Assembly (NCBI GenBank): GCA_016463045.1
Contig: JAEMSB010000102.1
Coordinates: 1-10,573 of the forward strand
DNA: 10,573 bases
Direction of reading: 5' to 3'
Source: Niveispirillum sp.
GTDB lineage: Bacteria > Pseudomonadota > Alphaproteobacteria > Azospirillales > Azospirillaceae
The translations under genes were made by a program, and so were the position numbers. Below, one piece after another: positions 1-7,016 of this stretch (its first letter is position 1; the number at the start of each line of letters is the position of its first letter). The notes below the pieces were generated by a model. It saw only the letters and a program-made list of their open reading frames with translations. It did no database searches and had not been told where the DNA came from.

Positions 1-156
1 AAACAGGCCGGAACGCAGGTTCCAGTCGGCATTACGGGCAGAGAAATTGCGGGACAGGTGGTTTTGGATACGGCGCAACCGGAAGCCGATGAAATCACCT
101 AGTCGGCCCAGGTCAATCTCTGGCTGGTCGGCCGCATCGATCTTGTCGTTCGCCAT
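1..156 (-). CDS. MarR-family transcriptional regulator, N-terminal part (cut by window edge)
   Basis: Reading leftwards from an ATG at 156 there is an open frame of 52 codons with no stop, running off the window, so only the N-terminus is visible. After a short acidic leader (MANDKIDAADQPEIDLGRLG) it reads IGFRLRRIQNHLSRNFSARN and then WNLRSGLF. This matches the first dimerisation helix of MarR proteins (pattern LxRxLRRIxxxLxRxFxxxL), which normally leads into a winged-helix DNA-binding domain. In-frame ATG codons also exist at 162 and 165, and no strong Shine-Dalgarno decides between them. The gene is divergent from the TonB-dependent receptor and shares a control region that holds two palindromic sites, so it probably regulates the receptor and itself. 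MarR proteins in catabolic clusters often respond to a pathway acid or its CoA thioester; that role here is inferred. The family call rests on about 30 residues. Confidence 0.68.
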   Translation of the reverse strand, partial: MANDKIDAADQPEIDLGRLGDFIGFRLRRIQNHLSRNFSARNADWNLRSGLF

Positions 157-200
157 GGTCATCATCAGAAAGGGAGCAGGATTGGCACCAAACCTTGATA

Positions 201-224
201 GCGGAAGCGGGCGGCGCTGTCCGC
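201..224. repeat. GC-rich hairpin in the leader side of the MarR-like gene
   Basis: GCGGA-AGCG (201-209) can pair with CGCT and TCCGC (215-218 and 220-224) around a 5-nt loop, with one bulged G at 219. This gives about nine base pairs. It lies roughly 40 bp upstream of the regulator start, so it could form in the 5' leader of that transcript or on the DNA. No function can be assigned, and it may be a chance structure in GC-rich DNA. Confidence 0.35.
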
Positions 225-263
225 ATATTCCGTTCTCCAGGATCGCATTCGGGAATTTAGATA

Positions 264-278
264 GTTGTGAGTATCAAC
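264..278. promoter_or_regulatory. Candidate MarR operator, site 1
   Basis: GTTGTGAGTATCAAC has inverted 4-bp ends (GTTG/CAAC). It agrees at 10 of 15 positions with a second palindromic 15-mer that starts 22 bp downstream. It overlaps the candidate -35 hexamer of the receptor promoter (265-270). Short AT-containing palindromes of this size in a divergent intergenic region are typical of MarR-family operators; binding itself is inferred. Confidence 0.45.
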
Positions 279-293
279 CGTCTATGTTATGAA
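265..293 (+). promoter_or_regulatory. Candidate sigma-70-type promoter for the TonB-dependent receptor
   Basis: TTGTGA (265-270, 4/6 to TTGACA) and TATGAA (288-293, 4/6 to TATAAT) are separated by exactly 17 bp. The site lies about 70 bp upstream of the receptor start, in the most AT-rich part of the region. The match is moderate and is offered as a candidate; its overlap with both palindromes adds some support. Confidence 0.4.
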
Positions 294-300
294 CAATAAC
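286..300. promoter_or_regulatory. Candidate MarR operator, site 2
   Basis: GTTATGAACAATAAC has perfect 5-bp inverted arms (GTTAT/ATAAC) around a 5-bp spacer. It covers the candidate -10 hexamer (288-293), so a dimer bound here would block RNA polymerase. Its 22-bp offset from site 1 is about two helical turns and would put two dimers on the same DNA face. Confidence 0.5.
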
Positions 301-362
301 GAAAGGCGAGAGTGCCTTCAGACGGGGCAAAGAACCCCGCCCGCACATCCAGGGAGGATGAA

Positions 363-2756
363 ATGTTCCAGAAGTGGACGCCTCGAGGCGCCGCGCCTAT
401 TGCGCTGGCCGTCGGTCTTTACGCTATCCCCGCCATGGCCCAGGCCCAGCCGGCCGCAGCCCCCATCGTGCTGGAAGAGATTATCGTGACGGCGGAGCGC
501 CGATCCACGAACCTTCAGGACACGCCCATCGCCATCACGGCCCTGACCGCCGAGGATCTGCGCGAAAAGGGTGTCGTCGATCTGAAGGGTGTGGCCGATG
601 CCACCCCGAATTTCCAGATGACCACCTCTGGCAACGGTTCCGGCGGCAGCAATTTCGCGCAGCTGTTCATCCGTGGCGTCGGGCAGCCCGACTTCATCAT
701 CACCAAGGACCCGGCGGTCGGCATTTATATCGATGGCGTCTATCTGGCACGCGCGCCCGGTGCGGTTCTGGAACTTCTGGATATTGAACGGGTGGAAGTG
801 CTGCGCGGGCCGCAGGGCACACTGTTCGGCAAGAACACCTCTGGCGGCGCGCTGAATATCAGCACCAAGGCACCGTCGGATGATTTCGGCGGCGTGGCTG
901 AACTGCGTGTCGGCAATTACGGTCGCATGGATGTCGGCGGTTCCGTCAATGTGCCGCTGGTCGAAGACAAGCTGGCGCTGCGGGTCAGCGCCCTGTCGCG
1001 CGATCAGGATGGCTACTACAAGCGTCTGCTGCCTTCCGCCGATGGCACAAAGCGCAATGGCAATGACGTGAATGTCCGCAGCGGCCGCGCAACCCTGGCC
1101 TGGACCCCGACCGATACGCTGCAGGTGACGCTGTCGGGCGACGTCACGCGCGAACGGCAAGCGGCCACCGATTATCAGGCGGTCGGTATTTTCAATACCG
1201 CCGCAGCAGCCCCGAACATCGAGCTGTATAACCGCGTCGTGCTGGCCCCGCAGGGCCTGACCTACGATAACCGCTGGGTGGCGCCCAAGCCCTGGACCAC
1301 CTATTCAACCTCCACCAGCTACGCCAATTCCGATGTCTGGGGCGTGTCCGGCGTGGTGGATTGGGACCCCGGTGTGATCGGGGTAAAGTCCATCACCGCC
1401 TATCGTGACCTGGATGTGCGCAGCAAGGCCGATGCCGACGGCACCCCCGCCGATATCGTGGCGTCTGCCGGGATCAGCGTACAGCAGCACCAGTTCAGCC
1501 AGGAGTTCCAGTTCAGCGGTGATGCTTTCGATGATCGCCTGAATTGGCTGGTCGGTCTTTGGTACTTTGAAGAGATGGCTCAGGATACGCAGTCCTCGCG
1601 TCAGTTGGTGGGTCTGGTGGAGGCGCTGCGCGCGGCACCCAACCGCTCCATCTCCCCGCCGGGCGTCGCGGCATCGACCTGCCCCGCCAACGGGACAGGT
1701 CCGGCCAGCTGCCTGGGCGGTGCCAATAATGCCAACAATCTGCGCTATGACCAGATGCGCCTGGGCAACCGCTGGCTGGATGGTTCTTCCTACGCCGCCT
1801 TCGCCCATGCCGGATACAAGGTCACGGATGCGTTCAGCCTGACCGCCGGGGCGCGTATCAGCAAGGAGAAGAAGGACTTCCGCTATTACGAAGTCCGACC
1901 GCTTCAGAACAATCTGGTCAGCTTCAACAATGTCAAGGCGGGTGACACCTGGGACGTGTTTACGCCCAAGCTGGGTGCGGAATACAAGTTCGACAGCAAC
2001 ATGATGGCCTATGTCTCCTGGTCCAAGGGGTTCAAGGCCGGTGGCGTGAATGGTCGCCCGACCCGCGCCGACCTGTTCAACACCTTCGATCCGGAAAAGC
2101 TGACGGCCTACGAGGCTGGGTTCAAGGGCGACTTCTTCGATCGCCGCCTGCGCCTGAACCTCGCTGCCTATTTCAGCGAATATAATGACATCCAGATCAC
2201 CCGAAACACCACCGACAGCACGGGGGCCTTCATCCGCCTGGAAACCAATGGCGGCGATGGGGAGATCAAGGGTCTGGAAGCTGAGGCGACCGCCCTGCTG
2301 ACCGAAGGGCTGACCCTGCAGGCGGGTCTGGGTTATACCGACTTCAAGTTCACCAAGCTGCTGCCGCAGCAGGCCACGGCGGGCACAGTGCTGCTGGGCC
2401 TGAAGAACGAGTTGCCCTTCGTGCCGAAATTCACCGGCAATCTGGGCCTGACCTACGAAGTGCCGGTGTCGGCGGACGGTGCAGCGGTCCGCCTGCGTGG
2501 CGATTGGCGCCATTCCAGCAGCTACTTCATCGATATCGACAACACCGCCGCCGTGGCCCAGGACGCCTATGACGTCTTCGACGGGCGCATCACCTTCGTC
2601 CCTGCCGCCGGTAGTTGGGAACTGTTCGTCGCGATGAGCAATATCGGGAACAAGGCCGTCATCGCCAATGGTGTGGCCTCCCCCGCCAATGGCAACCAGA
2701 TGGTCACCTACAAGCCGCCGCGCATGACCTATGGCGGTATCCGGGTGACGTTCTAA
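363..2756 (+). CDS. TonB-dependent outer-membrane receptor
   Basis: This 797-residue protein is a TonB-dependent receptor for energised uptake across the outer membrane. Residues 1-26 form a signal peptide with likely cleavage after AMA. The mature start carries a TonB box (EIIVTAE, about 39-45). The plug domain follows and includes GIYIDGVYLAR and VEVLRGPQGTLFGKNTSGG, both hallmarks of the family. A long beta-barrel ends in GGIRVTF with a terminal Phe, the usual barrel-assembly signal. Two cysteines ten residues apart (about 440 and 450) lie in a Gly/Asn/Ser-rich segment that is probably a surface loop. The ATG at 363 is chosen because AGGGAGG (351-357) sits 5 nt upstream and the signal peptide follows at once; in-frame codons back to 312 have no such support. 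This style of receptor is abundant in sphingomonads and caulobacters and often takes up non-siderophore organic substrates. The ligand cannot be told from sequence, but the neighbouring TRAP genes suggest an organic acid. Confidence 0.95.
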   Translation: MFQKWTPRGAAPIALAVGLYAIPAMAQAQPAAAPIVLEEIIVTAERRSTNLQDTPIAITALTAEDLREKGVVDLKGVADATPNFQMTTSGNGSGGSNFAQLFIRGVGQPDFIITKDPAVGIYIDGVYLARAPGAVLELLDIERVEVLRGPQGTLFGKNTSGGALNISTKAPSDDFGGVAELRVGNYGRMDVGGSVNVPLVEDKLALRVSALSRDQDGYYKRLLPSADGTKRNGNDVNVRSGRATLAWTPTDTLQVTLSGDVTRERQAATDYQAVGIFNTAAAAPNIELYNRVVLAPQGLTYDNRWVAPKPWTTYSTSTSYANSDVWGVSGVVDWDPGVIGVKSITAYRDLDVRSKADADGTPADIVASAGISVQQHQFSQEFQFSGDAFDDRLNWLVGLWYFEEMAQDTQSSRQLVGLVEALRAAPNRSISPPGVAASTCPANGTGPASCLGGANNANNLRYDQMRLGNRWLDGSSYAAFAHAGYKVTDAFSLTAGARISKEKKDFRYYEVRPLQNNLVSFNNVKAGDTWDVFTPKLGAEYKFDSNMMAYVSWSKGFKAGGVNGRPTRADLFNTFDPEKLTAYEAGFKGDFFDRRLRLNLAAYFSEYNDIQITRNTTDSTGAFIRLETNGGDGEIKGLEAEATALLTEGLTLQAGLGYTDFKFTKLLPQQATAGTVLLGLKNELPFVPKFTGNLGLTYEVPVSADGAAVRLRGDWRHSSSYFIDIDNTAAVAQDAYDVFDGRITFVPAAGSWELFVAMSNIGNKAVIANGVASPANGNQMVTYKPPRMTYGGIRVTF

Positions 2757-2792
2757 GGGGGCATTTCCCTACGGTCGCAAAGCTTAGCTTAA

Positions 2793-2885
2793 TTGCCTCC
2801 CCCGCTAAAGCGGGGGTCCAGGGGCCAGAGGCACCGAAGTGTTGTTGCTGTGGCCCCTGGGTCCCCGCTTTCGCGGGGAAGCCAA
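2793..2885. repeat. Long imperfect palindrome (REP/BIME-like), possible transcription terminator
   Basis: Two 35-nt arms, 2793-2827 and 2851-2885, are inverted copies of each other and match at 30 of 35 positions without gaps, around a 23-nt loop. Each arm also holds its own hairpin: CCCCCGC-TAAA-GCGGGGG (2799-2816) and TCCCCGC-TTTC-GCGGGGA (2862-2879). Elements with this core are common in intergenic DNA of alphaproteobacteria and some other proteobacteria, where they behave like REP/BIME sequences. It begins 36 bp after the receptor stop and ends 45 bp before the TRAP genes. It may therefore end or attenuate the receptor transcript or protect its 3' end. There is no clear U-run after either hairpin. 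Confidence 0.75.
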
Positions 2886-2920
2886 TCGCATGATTGATCG
2901 CTTTTATTTCCAAAGCAGGC

Positions 2921-2926
2921 GGGAGG
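2921..2926 (+). promoter_or_regulatory. Ribosome binding site selecting a TTG start
   Basis: GGGAGG lies 4 nt upstream of the TTG at 2931. No ATG or GTG in the same frame is equally well placed, and the next in-frame ATG (Met22) would remove the cytoplasmic tail and cut into the first membrane helix. Confidence 0.6.
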
Positions 2927-2930
2927 CATC

Positions 2931-3428
2931 TTGGTTCAACGCTCTGACAAACCGCCCTCATCCGGTGGCGGGCTGCTGACCCGAATTTCTTTTATGCTGG
3001 GGGCTGCCGGCCTGTTGATGGCCATGTCGGCGGATGCCATTGCGGTGCTGGGCCGGCATGTAGGATTCACCCTGCTGGGCGCCATTGAGGTGGTGCAGGC
3101 CAGCGTGGTCCTGGCGGCATCCGCCGCCATGGTGGGGGCCACCCTGTCCGGTGCCCATGCCCGCGTTCACATCCTGATCGAACGGCTGGGGCCGACCTGG
3201 CATCAACGCTACGACCGGGCATCGGATTTTGCCTGCTGCCTGTTCTTCCTGTTCCTGGCCGCCGGGTCGGCCTGGGTCGCCGCGGACCTGTGGAGCGGGT
3301 TTGAGGTGACGGAAATCCTGGGCCTGCCGCTGCGCTGGCTGCGTGTCGTGTGGGTCGGTTCCTGCCTGCTGATCGCCCTTCTGTTCCTGATGCGTGCGCT
3401 GGGCAAGGGAGGCAACCATGAGCCCTGA
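2931..3428 (+). CDS. dctQ: TRAP transporter small permease (DctQ family)
   Basis: This 165-residue membrane protein is the four-helix subunit of a tripartite ATP-independent periplasmic (TRAP) transporter. It pairs with the large permease to import an organic acid using an ion gradient. Four hydrophobic segments are visible at about residues 19-41, 47-74, 97-120 and 134-156. They are separated by a short basic cytoplasmic stretch (HARVHILIERLG) typical of DctQ, where an HVxVDxL-like motif follows helix 2. Length and topology fit the family. The start is a TTG with a strong GGGAGG. The stop overlaps the large permease by 11 bp, so translation is coupled. The symbol marks the family; the substrate is unknown. 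Confidence 0.88.
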   Translation: MVQRSDKPPSSGGGLLTRISFMLGAAGLLMAMSADAIAVLGRHVGFTLLGAIEVVQASVVLAASAAMVGATLSGAHARVHILIERLGPTWHQRYDRASDFACCLFFLFLAAGSAWVAADLWSGFEVTEILGLPLRWLRVVWVGSCLLIALLFLMRALGKGGNHEP

Positions 3429-4722
3429 GATTTGGGGTGCCCTTGGCATCATCGCGCTGCTTGCCCTGCTGACGCTGGGGTTGCCCATCGGTGTGGCGCT
3501 GGCCGCTGTCGGGGCCGGCGGTATCGCCATCCTGGTCACGCCGGAAGCGGCCCTGATCAAGGCCGGGGTGGTGGCTTTCGAAACCATCGCCAAGTATGAA
3601 CTGGGCGTATTGCCGCTGTTCCTGCTGATGGCGCATCTGTGCTTCGCAGCGGGTGCCAGCCGGGACTTTTTTGACGCGGCGGCCCGGTTCATCGGGCACC
3701 GTCCGGGCGGTCTGGCCCTTGCCTCCATCGCCGGCTGCGCCGGGTTCGGTGCGATCAGCGGGTCCAGCCTGGCGACCGCCGCCACCATCGGGTCAGTGGC
3801 GCTGCCGGAGATGCGCAAGCACAATTACTCCCCGGCTTTTGCCACGGGCGCACTGGCTGCCGGCGGCACTTTAGGCGCGCTGATCCCGCCGTCCGGCGCC
3901 CTGATCGTATTCGGTATCATCGCCGAACAATCCATCGGTCGCCTGTTCGCCGCCGCCGTCATCCCCGGTTTGAGCCAGGCCCTGTTCTACATGATCGGCA
4001 TCTACATCCTGTGCCGCATCTGGCCCGAACTGGGGCCGAAGACTGCGCGGGTGCCGTGGCGCGATCGGCTACCGGCCCTGCGGCGCATCATCGATATCGT
4101 GGGTCTGGTCGTGTTCGTGGTCGGCGGCCTGATGGTCGGCTGGTTCACCCCGACGGAAGCCGCATCAGTCGGAGCGGTGGGTTCCTTCCTGCTCTGTGCC
4201 ATCCGGGGTGCCCTGACGCGGGCCGCCATGACCAAGGCCCTGTCGGATACGCTGCGTACCACCGGCATGATCTATGTCGTCATCATCGGCGCCATCCTGT
4301 TTTCCACCTTCATTAGCCTGACCGGTATCACGGGGCATATGTCGGCCCTGGTCGCTGATCTGGATGCAGGGCCGCTGGCTGCCGTGCTGGTGATGACCCT
4401 GCTGCTGCTGGTGCTGGGATCGTTTCTGGATGGCTTGGCATTGATGCTGCTGACAGCACCCATCTTCCTGCCCATCGTCGTCGATCTGGGCCTATCACCC
4501 ATCTGGTTCGGCATCTTTTTGGTGCGGACCATGGAAATCGGGTTCGTGCATCCGCCGCTGGGCCTGAACTGCTACGTCATCCATGGCATCGCCAAGGATA
4601 TTCCGCTGGGCACCATCTTCCGGGGCATCGTGCCCTTTCTCGCCATCGATTTCGTGCATCTGGCGGTCATCATTGCCTTCCCGGCGGTGACCCTGTGGCT
4701 GCCCAAGATGTTGGGAGCATGA
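3418..4722 (+). CDS. dctM: TRAP transporter large permease (DctM family)
   Basis: This 434-residue, highly hydrophobic protein is the large TRAP subunit that forms the transport path in the inner membrane. Diagnostic DctM segments are present: an N-terminal LTLGLPIGVALAAVG, then GAISGSSLATAATIGSVALP and MRKHNYSPAFATGALAAGG leading into LGALIPPSGALIVFG. Near the C-terminus are GSFLDGLALMLLTAPIFLPI and a further ion-site-like region (GFVHPPLGLNCYV). About a dozen hydrophobic segments are visible. The ATG at 3418 is chosen over an upstream in-frame ATG (3394) because AAGGGAGG at 3405-3412 sits 5 nt before it and the family begins near this point. It overlaps dctQ by 11 bp, and its stop overlaps the ATGACGATG at the binding-protein start. 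Confidence 0.95.
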   Translation: MSPEIWGALGIIALLALLTLGLPIGVALAAVGAGGIAILVTPEAALIKAGVVAFETIAKYELGVLPLFLLMAHLCFAAGASRDFFDAAARFIGHRPGGLALASIAGCAGFGAISGSSLATAATIGSVALPEMRKHNYSPAFATGALAAGGTLGALIPPSGALIVFGIIAEQSIGRLFAAAVIPGLSQALFYMIGIYILCRIWPELGPKTARVPWRDRLPALRRIIDIVGLVVFVVGGLMVGWFTPTEAASVGAVGSFLLCAIRGALTRAAMTKALSDTLRTTGMIYVVIIGAILFSTFISLTGITGHMSALVADLDAGPLAAVLVMTLLLLVLGSFLDGLALMLLTAPIFLPIVVDLGLSPIWFGIFLVRTMEIGFVHPPLGLNCYVIHGIAKDIPLGTIFRGIVPFLAIDFVHLAVIIAFPAVTLWLPKMLGA

Positions 4723-4724
4723 CG

Positions 4725-5801
4725 ATGGCCAAGAAACTGACCAAACTTCTGGTCGCCTGCGCCCTGCTTGCCTTGTCCGCCTGTGGTGGCAAGGAGGAGG
4801 TACCCGGCACCATCACCCTGTCCTATGCCAGCCCCTATCCGCCCGGCCATCCGTTCAGCAAGGCGGATATCGAGTGGATGCAGGCCGTTACGGAAAAGTC
4901 CGGTGGCACGCTAGTGATCAAGCCCTTCTGGTCCGGATCGCTGATCACGTCGGATCAGAGCATGGTGGAAATCCGCCATGGCGTGGCCGATATCGGCCTG
5001 ATTACCCCCATCTATGCCCGTGGCGGCGCCCATGCGCTGCGTGGACAGGCCGGTTTCTATGGCGGGATCAAGGACTTACCTGATCAGGTCGCCATCTATA
5101 AATGCCTGGAAGCCGCTTTCCCCGTGTTCAGCCAGGAATTGCAGGGTCTGCATGTCCTGGCCGTCCAGGGCGGTAACTTCCCCGGCGTCCTGACCCGGCA
5201 CAAGCCGATTGAGAAGCTGGAAGACCTGCGTGGCCTGCGCCTGCGGGCGCAGACGGAGGCGCTGGGCGTGCTGCGTGACCTGGGTGCCGATCCTGTGAAC
5301 ATGCCGATGGGAGAGGTATATTCGGCCCTGGCCAAGGGTGTGATCGATGGGGTGGTGGCCCCGGTCGATACAGTCCATTCCCTGCATTTCGGGGAAGTGG
5401 CGTCCTACTTCACCGGCCTGCATTTCGACCGTGGCGCCTATCCGGCCCGCGCCATGTCCGACAAGGCCTGGCAACGCCTGACGCCGGAACTGCGTCAGGT
5501 ACTGAAAGACGCGCAGCCGATCTGGGAAGCGGCATTGTCCCGCCAGATCCTGAGTGCCGAGGATCGCGGCATGGAGAAGGGCAAGGCGCTGGGCATGCGC
5601 ATCACCGATGCCCTGCCCCCAGCCGATCAGGAACGGTTCCGGGCGCTGTACGCGGAGAATGCCCGCCGCATCGCGGATGAACTGTCGCACTTCAACGTCG
5701 ATGGTCATCCGATCCTGGCCCATGCCCAGGAACTGATTGCGGCACGAGGGCGGGGGGAAACACCCGCCTGTTTCAACAGCCAAACGGAGCAATCGCCATG
5801 A
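4725..5801 (+). CDS. dctP: TRAP transporter substrate-binding protein (DctP family), predicted lipoprotein
   Basis: This 358-residue extracytoplasmic binding protein delivers the substrate to DctQM. The family is shown by SYASPYPPGHPF, the DIGLITP segment, EKLEDLRGLRLRAQTE, which contains the conserved carboxylate-binding Arg (about 174), and MGEVYSALAKGVIDGVVAP. The N-terminus MAKKLTKLLVACALLALSAC ends in a lipobox (LSAC, Cys20 followed by Gly-Gly). It is therefore probably a lipid-anchored protein, whereas classical DctP proteins are soluble. The ATG at 4725 is preferred because GGGAG (4713-4717) sits 7 nt upstream; an ATG at 4719 overlaps the dctM stop and would add only Met-Thr. The presence of the conserved Arg points to a carboxylate ligand. 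Ligand identity is unknown. Confidence 0.93.
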   Translation: MAKKLTKLLVACALLALSACGGKEEVPGTITLSYASPYPPGHPFSKADIEWMQAVTEKSGGTLVIKPFWSGSLITSDQSMVEIRHGVADIGLITPIYARGGAHALRGQAGFYGGIKDLPDQVAIYKCLEAAFPVFSQELQGLHVLAVQGGNFPGVLTRHKPIEKLEDLRGLRLRAQTEALGVLRDLGADPVNMPMGEVYSALAKGVIDGVVAPVDTVHSLHFGEVASYFTGLHFDRGAYPARAMSDKAWQRLTPELRQVLKDAQPIWEAALSRQILSAEDRGMEKGKALGMRITDALPPADQERFRALYAENARRIADELSHFNVDGHPILAHAQELIAARGRGETPACFNSQTEQSP

Positions 5802-7006
5802 CACGCGAAGGCCCCCATAAAGGCCCCCTGTCTGGGCTGCGGATCGCTGATTTCAGCTGGGTCGGTGCGGGCCCACGCGCCACCAAGGATCTGGCCGATT
5901 ACGGTGCCACCGTCATTAAGGTGGAAAGCGCCAGGCGCCTGGACCTTGGCCGCCTGTCCCCGCCCTTCAAGGATGGAAAGCGGCACCACGACGCATCCGC
6001 CTTCTTTGCCATCACCAATACCGGCAAGCAGGGCGTCACGATCAACCTGAACGATCCGAGTGGGATCGAGATGGCGAAAAAGCTGGTCGCCTGGGCCGAT
6101 GTGGTGGTGGAGAATTTCGGCAAGGGCTACATGGACCGCATCGGCCTTTCCTGGGAAATTCTGAAATCCATCAAGCCTGACATCATCCTGCTGTCGGTCA
6201 GTGTGGCCGGGCGTACCGGCCCCCTGTCGGACCTGCGTGGTTATGGCAATTCGGCGGCTGCCCTGTCCGGTTTCGCCGCCCTATCCGGTTGGCCAGACCG
6301 GGGGCCGCACATGGCCCCCTTCGCCTATGGCGATGTGGTGGCCCCCATGATGGCGACGGTGGCCGTGCTGGCAGCACTGGAACATCGGCGGGTGACGGGC
6401 GAGGGCCAGCATCTGGACGTGTCGCAGGTGGAACCGATGATGTTAGTTACATCGGATTGTCTGGCCGATGTTCAGCGCGGGATTGAGCCGCGACGCGGCA
6501 ATGACGATCCGCGCATGGAACCGCACGGCCTGTTTCCCTGTCGCGGTCCCGACCAATGGTGCGCCATCGCGGTGCGCGACGATGCGGACTGGCAGGTTCT
6601 AGCCGGGCTGACGGGCATCGACAATTCACGTTTCGCCACCTTGCAGGGCCGCAAGGCTCATGCAGGGGACCTGCGCGCGTTGTTGGCGGCCTGGACCCGG
6701 ACACAGGACAAGCACCGGCTGGCCGACCGCCTGTCTACCGCCGGGGTACCGGCAGAGGCGGTGAATGACGGGCGCGACGTCTTCAGCGACGCCGAACTGG
6801 AACGCGCCGGCCACTACCACCGCATCCACCATGACAGGTTGGGCGACTGTGAGATGCCAGGGCCGCCCCTGCGCTTTTCCGATGCCGCCATCTATGTCGG
6901 CCCGCCTCCGCTGCTGGGGGGCGACAATCGCGCCGTTTTTGTCGATCTGCTGGGTATGGACCCCGCAGCGATCGATGAACTGACGGCCACCGGCGCACTG
7001 GCGTAA
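5798..7006 (+). CDS. Class III CoA-transferase (CaiB/BaiF family), catalytic, BbsF-like
   Basis: This 402-residue protein belongs to the CaiB/BaiF (CoA_transf_3) family, which moves CoA between carboxylic acids through an acyl-glutamyl/aspartyl mixed anhydride. Family segments seen are LSGLRIADFSWVGAGPRATK, DLADYGATVIKVES, TNTGKQGVTINLNDP, ADVVVENFGKGYMDRIGL and TGEGQHLDVSQVE. The candidate catalytic Asp is Asp179, in FAYGDVVAP. The stretch RGYGNSAAALSGFAALSGWP followed by DRG resembles succinyl-CoA:(R)-benzylsuccinate CoA-transferase subunit BbsF and its relatives more than CaiB or formyl-CoA transferase. The start overlaps the dctP stop as ATGA, with GGAG 8 nt upstream. The next gene encodes a shorter paralogue without the Asp, so the two may form one heteromeric enzyme. 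The substrate is presumably the acid imported by the TRAP system. Confidence 0.9.
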   Translation: MTREGPHKGPLSGLRIADFSWVGAGPRATKDLADYGATVIKVESARRLDLGRLSPPFKDGKRHHDASAFFAITNTGKQGVTINLNDPSGIEMAKKLVAWADVVVENFGKGYMDRIGLSWEILKSIKPDIILLSVSVAGRTGPLSDLRGYGNSAAALSGFAALSGWPDRGPHMAPFAYGDVVAPMMATVAVLAALEHRRVTGEGQHLDVSQVEPMMLVTSDCLADVQRGIEPRRGNDDPRMEPHGLFPCRGPDQWCAIAVRDDADWQVLAGLTGIDNSRFATLQGRKAHAGDLRALLAAWTRTQDKHRLADRLSTAGVPAEAVNDGRDVFSDAELERAGHYHRIHHDRLGDCEMPGPPLRFSDAAIYVGPPPLLGGDNRAVFVDLLGMDPAAIDELTATGALA

Positions 7007-7016
7007 GGGGATGAGG

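Larger units (their letters stand above)
157..362. promoter_or_regulatory. Divergent control region between marR-like gene and TonB-dependent receptor
   Basis: This 206-bp stretch lies between two divergently transcribed genes and has no convincing coding content. Its receptor-proximal half (about 240-300) is clearly more AT-rich than the genes around it, as expected of a promoter. It contains a plausible sigma-70-like promoter for the receptor, two tandem palindromic sites, and a GC-rich hairpin on the regulator side. Each is listed separately. Confidence 0.7.

Noticed and set aside
47..292. Plus-strand open frame of 81 codons before the receptor
   Set aside because: It runs antisense through the MarR-like gene and the control region, has no ribosome site, and has an unlikely composition.
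289..489. Alternative start ATG at 358 in another frame, just before the receptor start
   Set aside because: The frame closes after 66 codons, and the signal peptide and TonB box lie in the frame starting at 363.
318..1160. Minus-strand open frame of 280 codons at the receptor start
   Set aside because: It overlaps the plug domain on the other strand, and nothing in the product resembles a known protein.
1305..2513. Long open frame on the minus strand (402 codons) inside the receptor gene
   Set aside because: It lies wholly opposite the clear TonB-dependent receptor, has a composition expected of an antisense shadow in GC-rich DNA, and shows no family motif.
2615..2893. Open frame reading through the palindrome (SPAKAGVQGP-type peptide)
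   Set aside because: The peptide is the usual by-product of translating this class of palindromic element, and the rest is a shadow of the receptor C-terminus.
2958..3824. Minus-strand open frame of 288 codons across the TRAP permease genes
   Set aside because: It is antisense to two genes with firm family signatures, and its translation is low-complexity Pro/Ala/Arg/Gln-rich.
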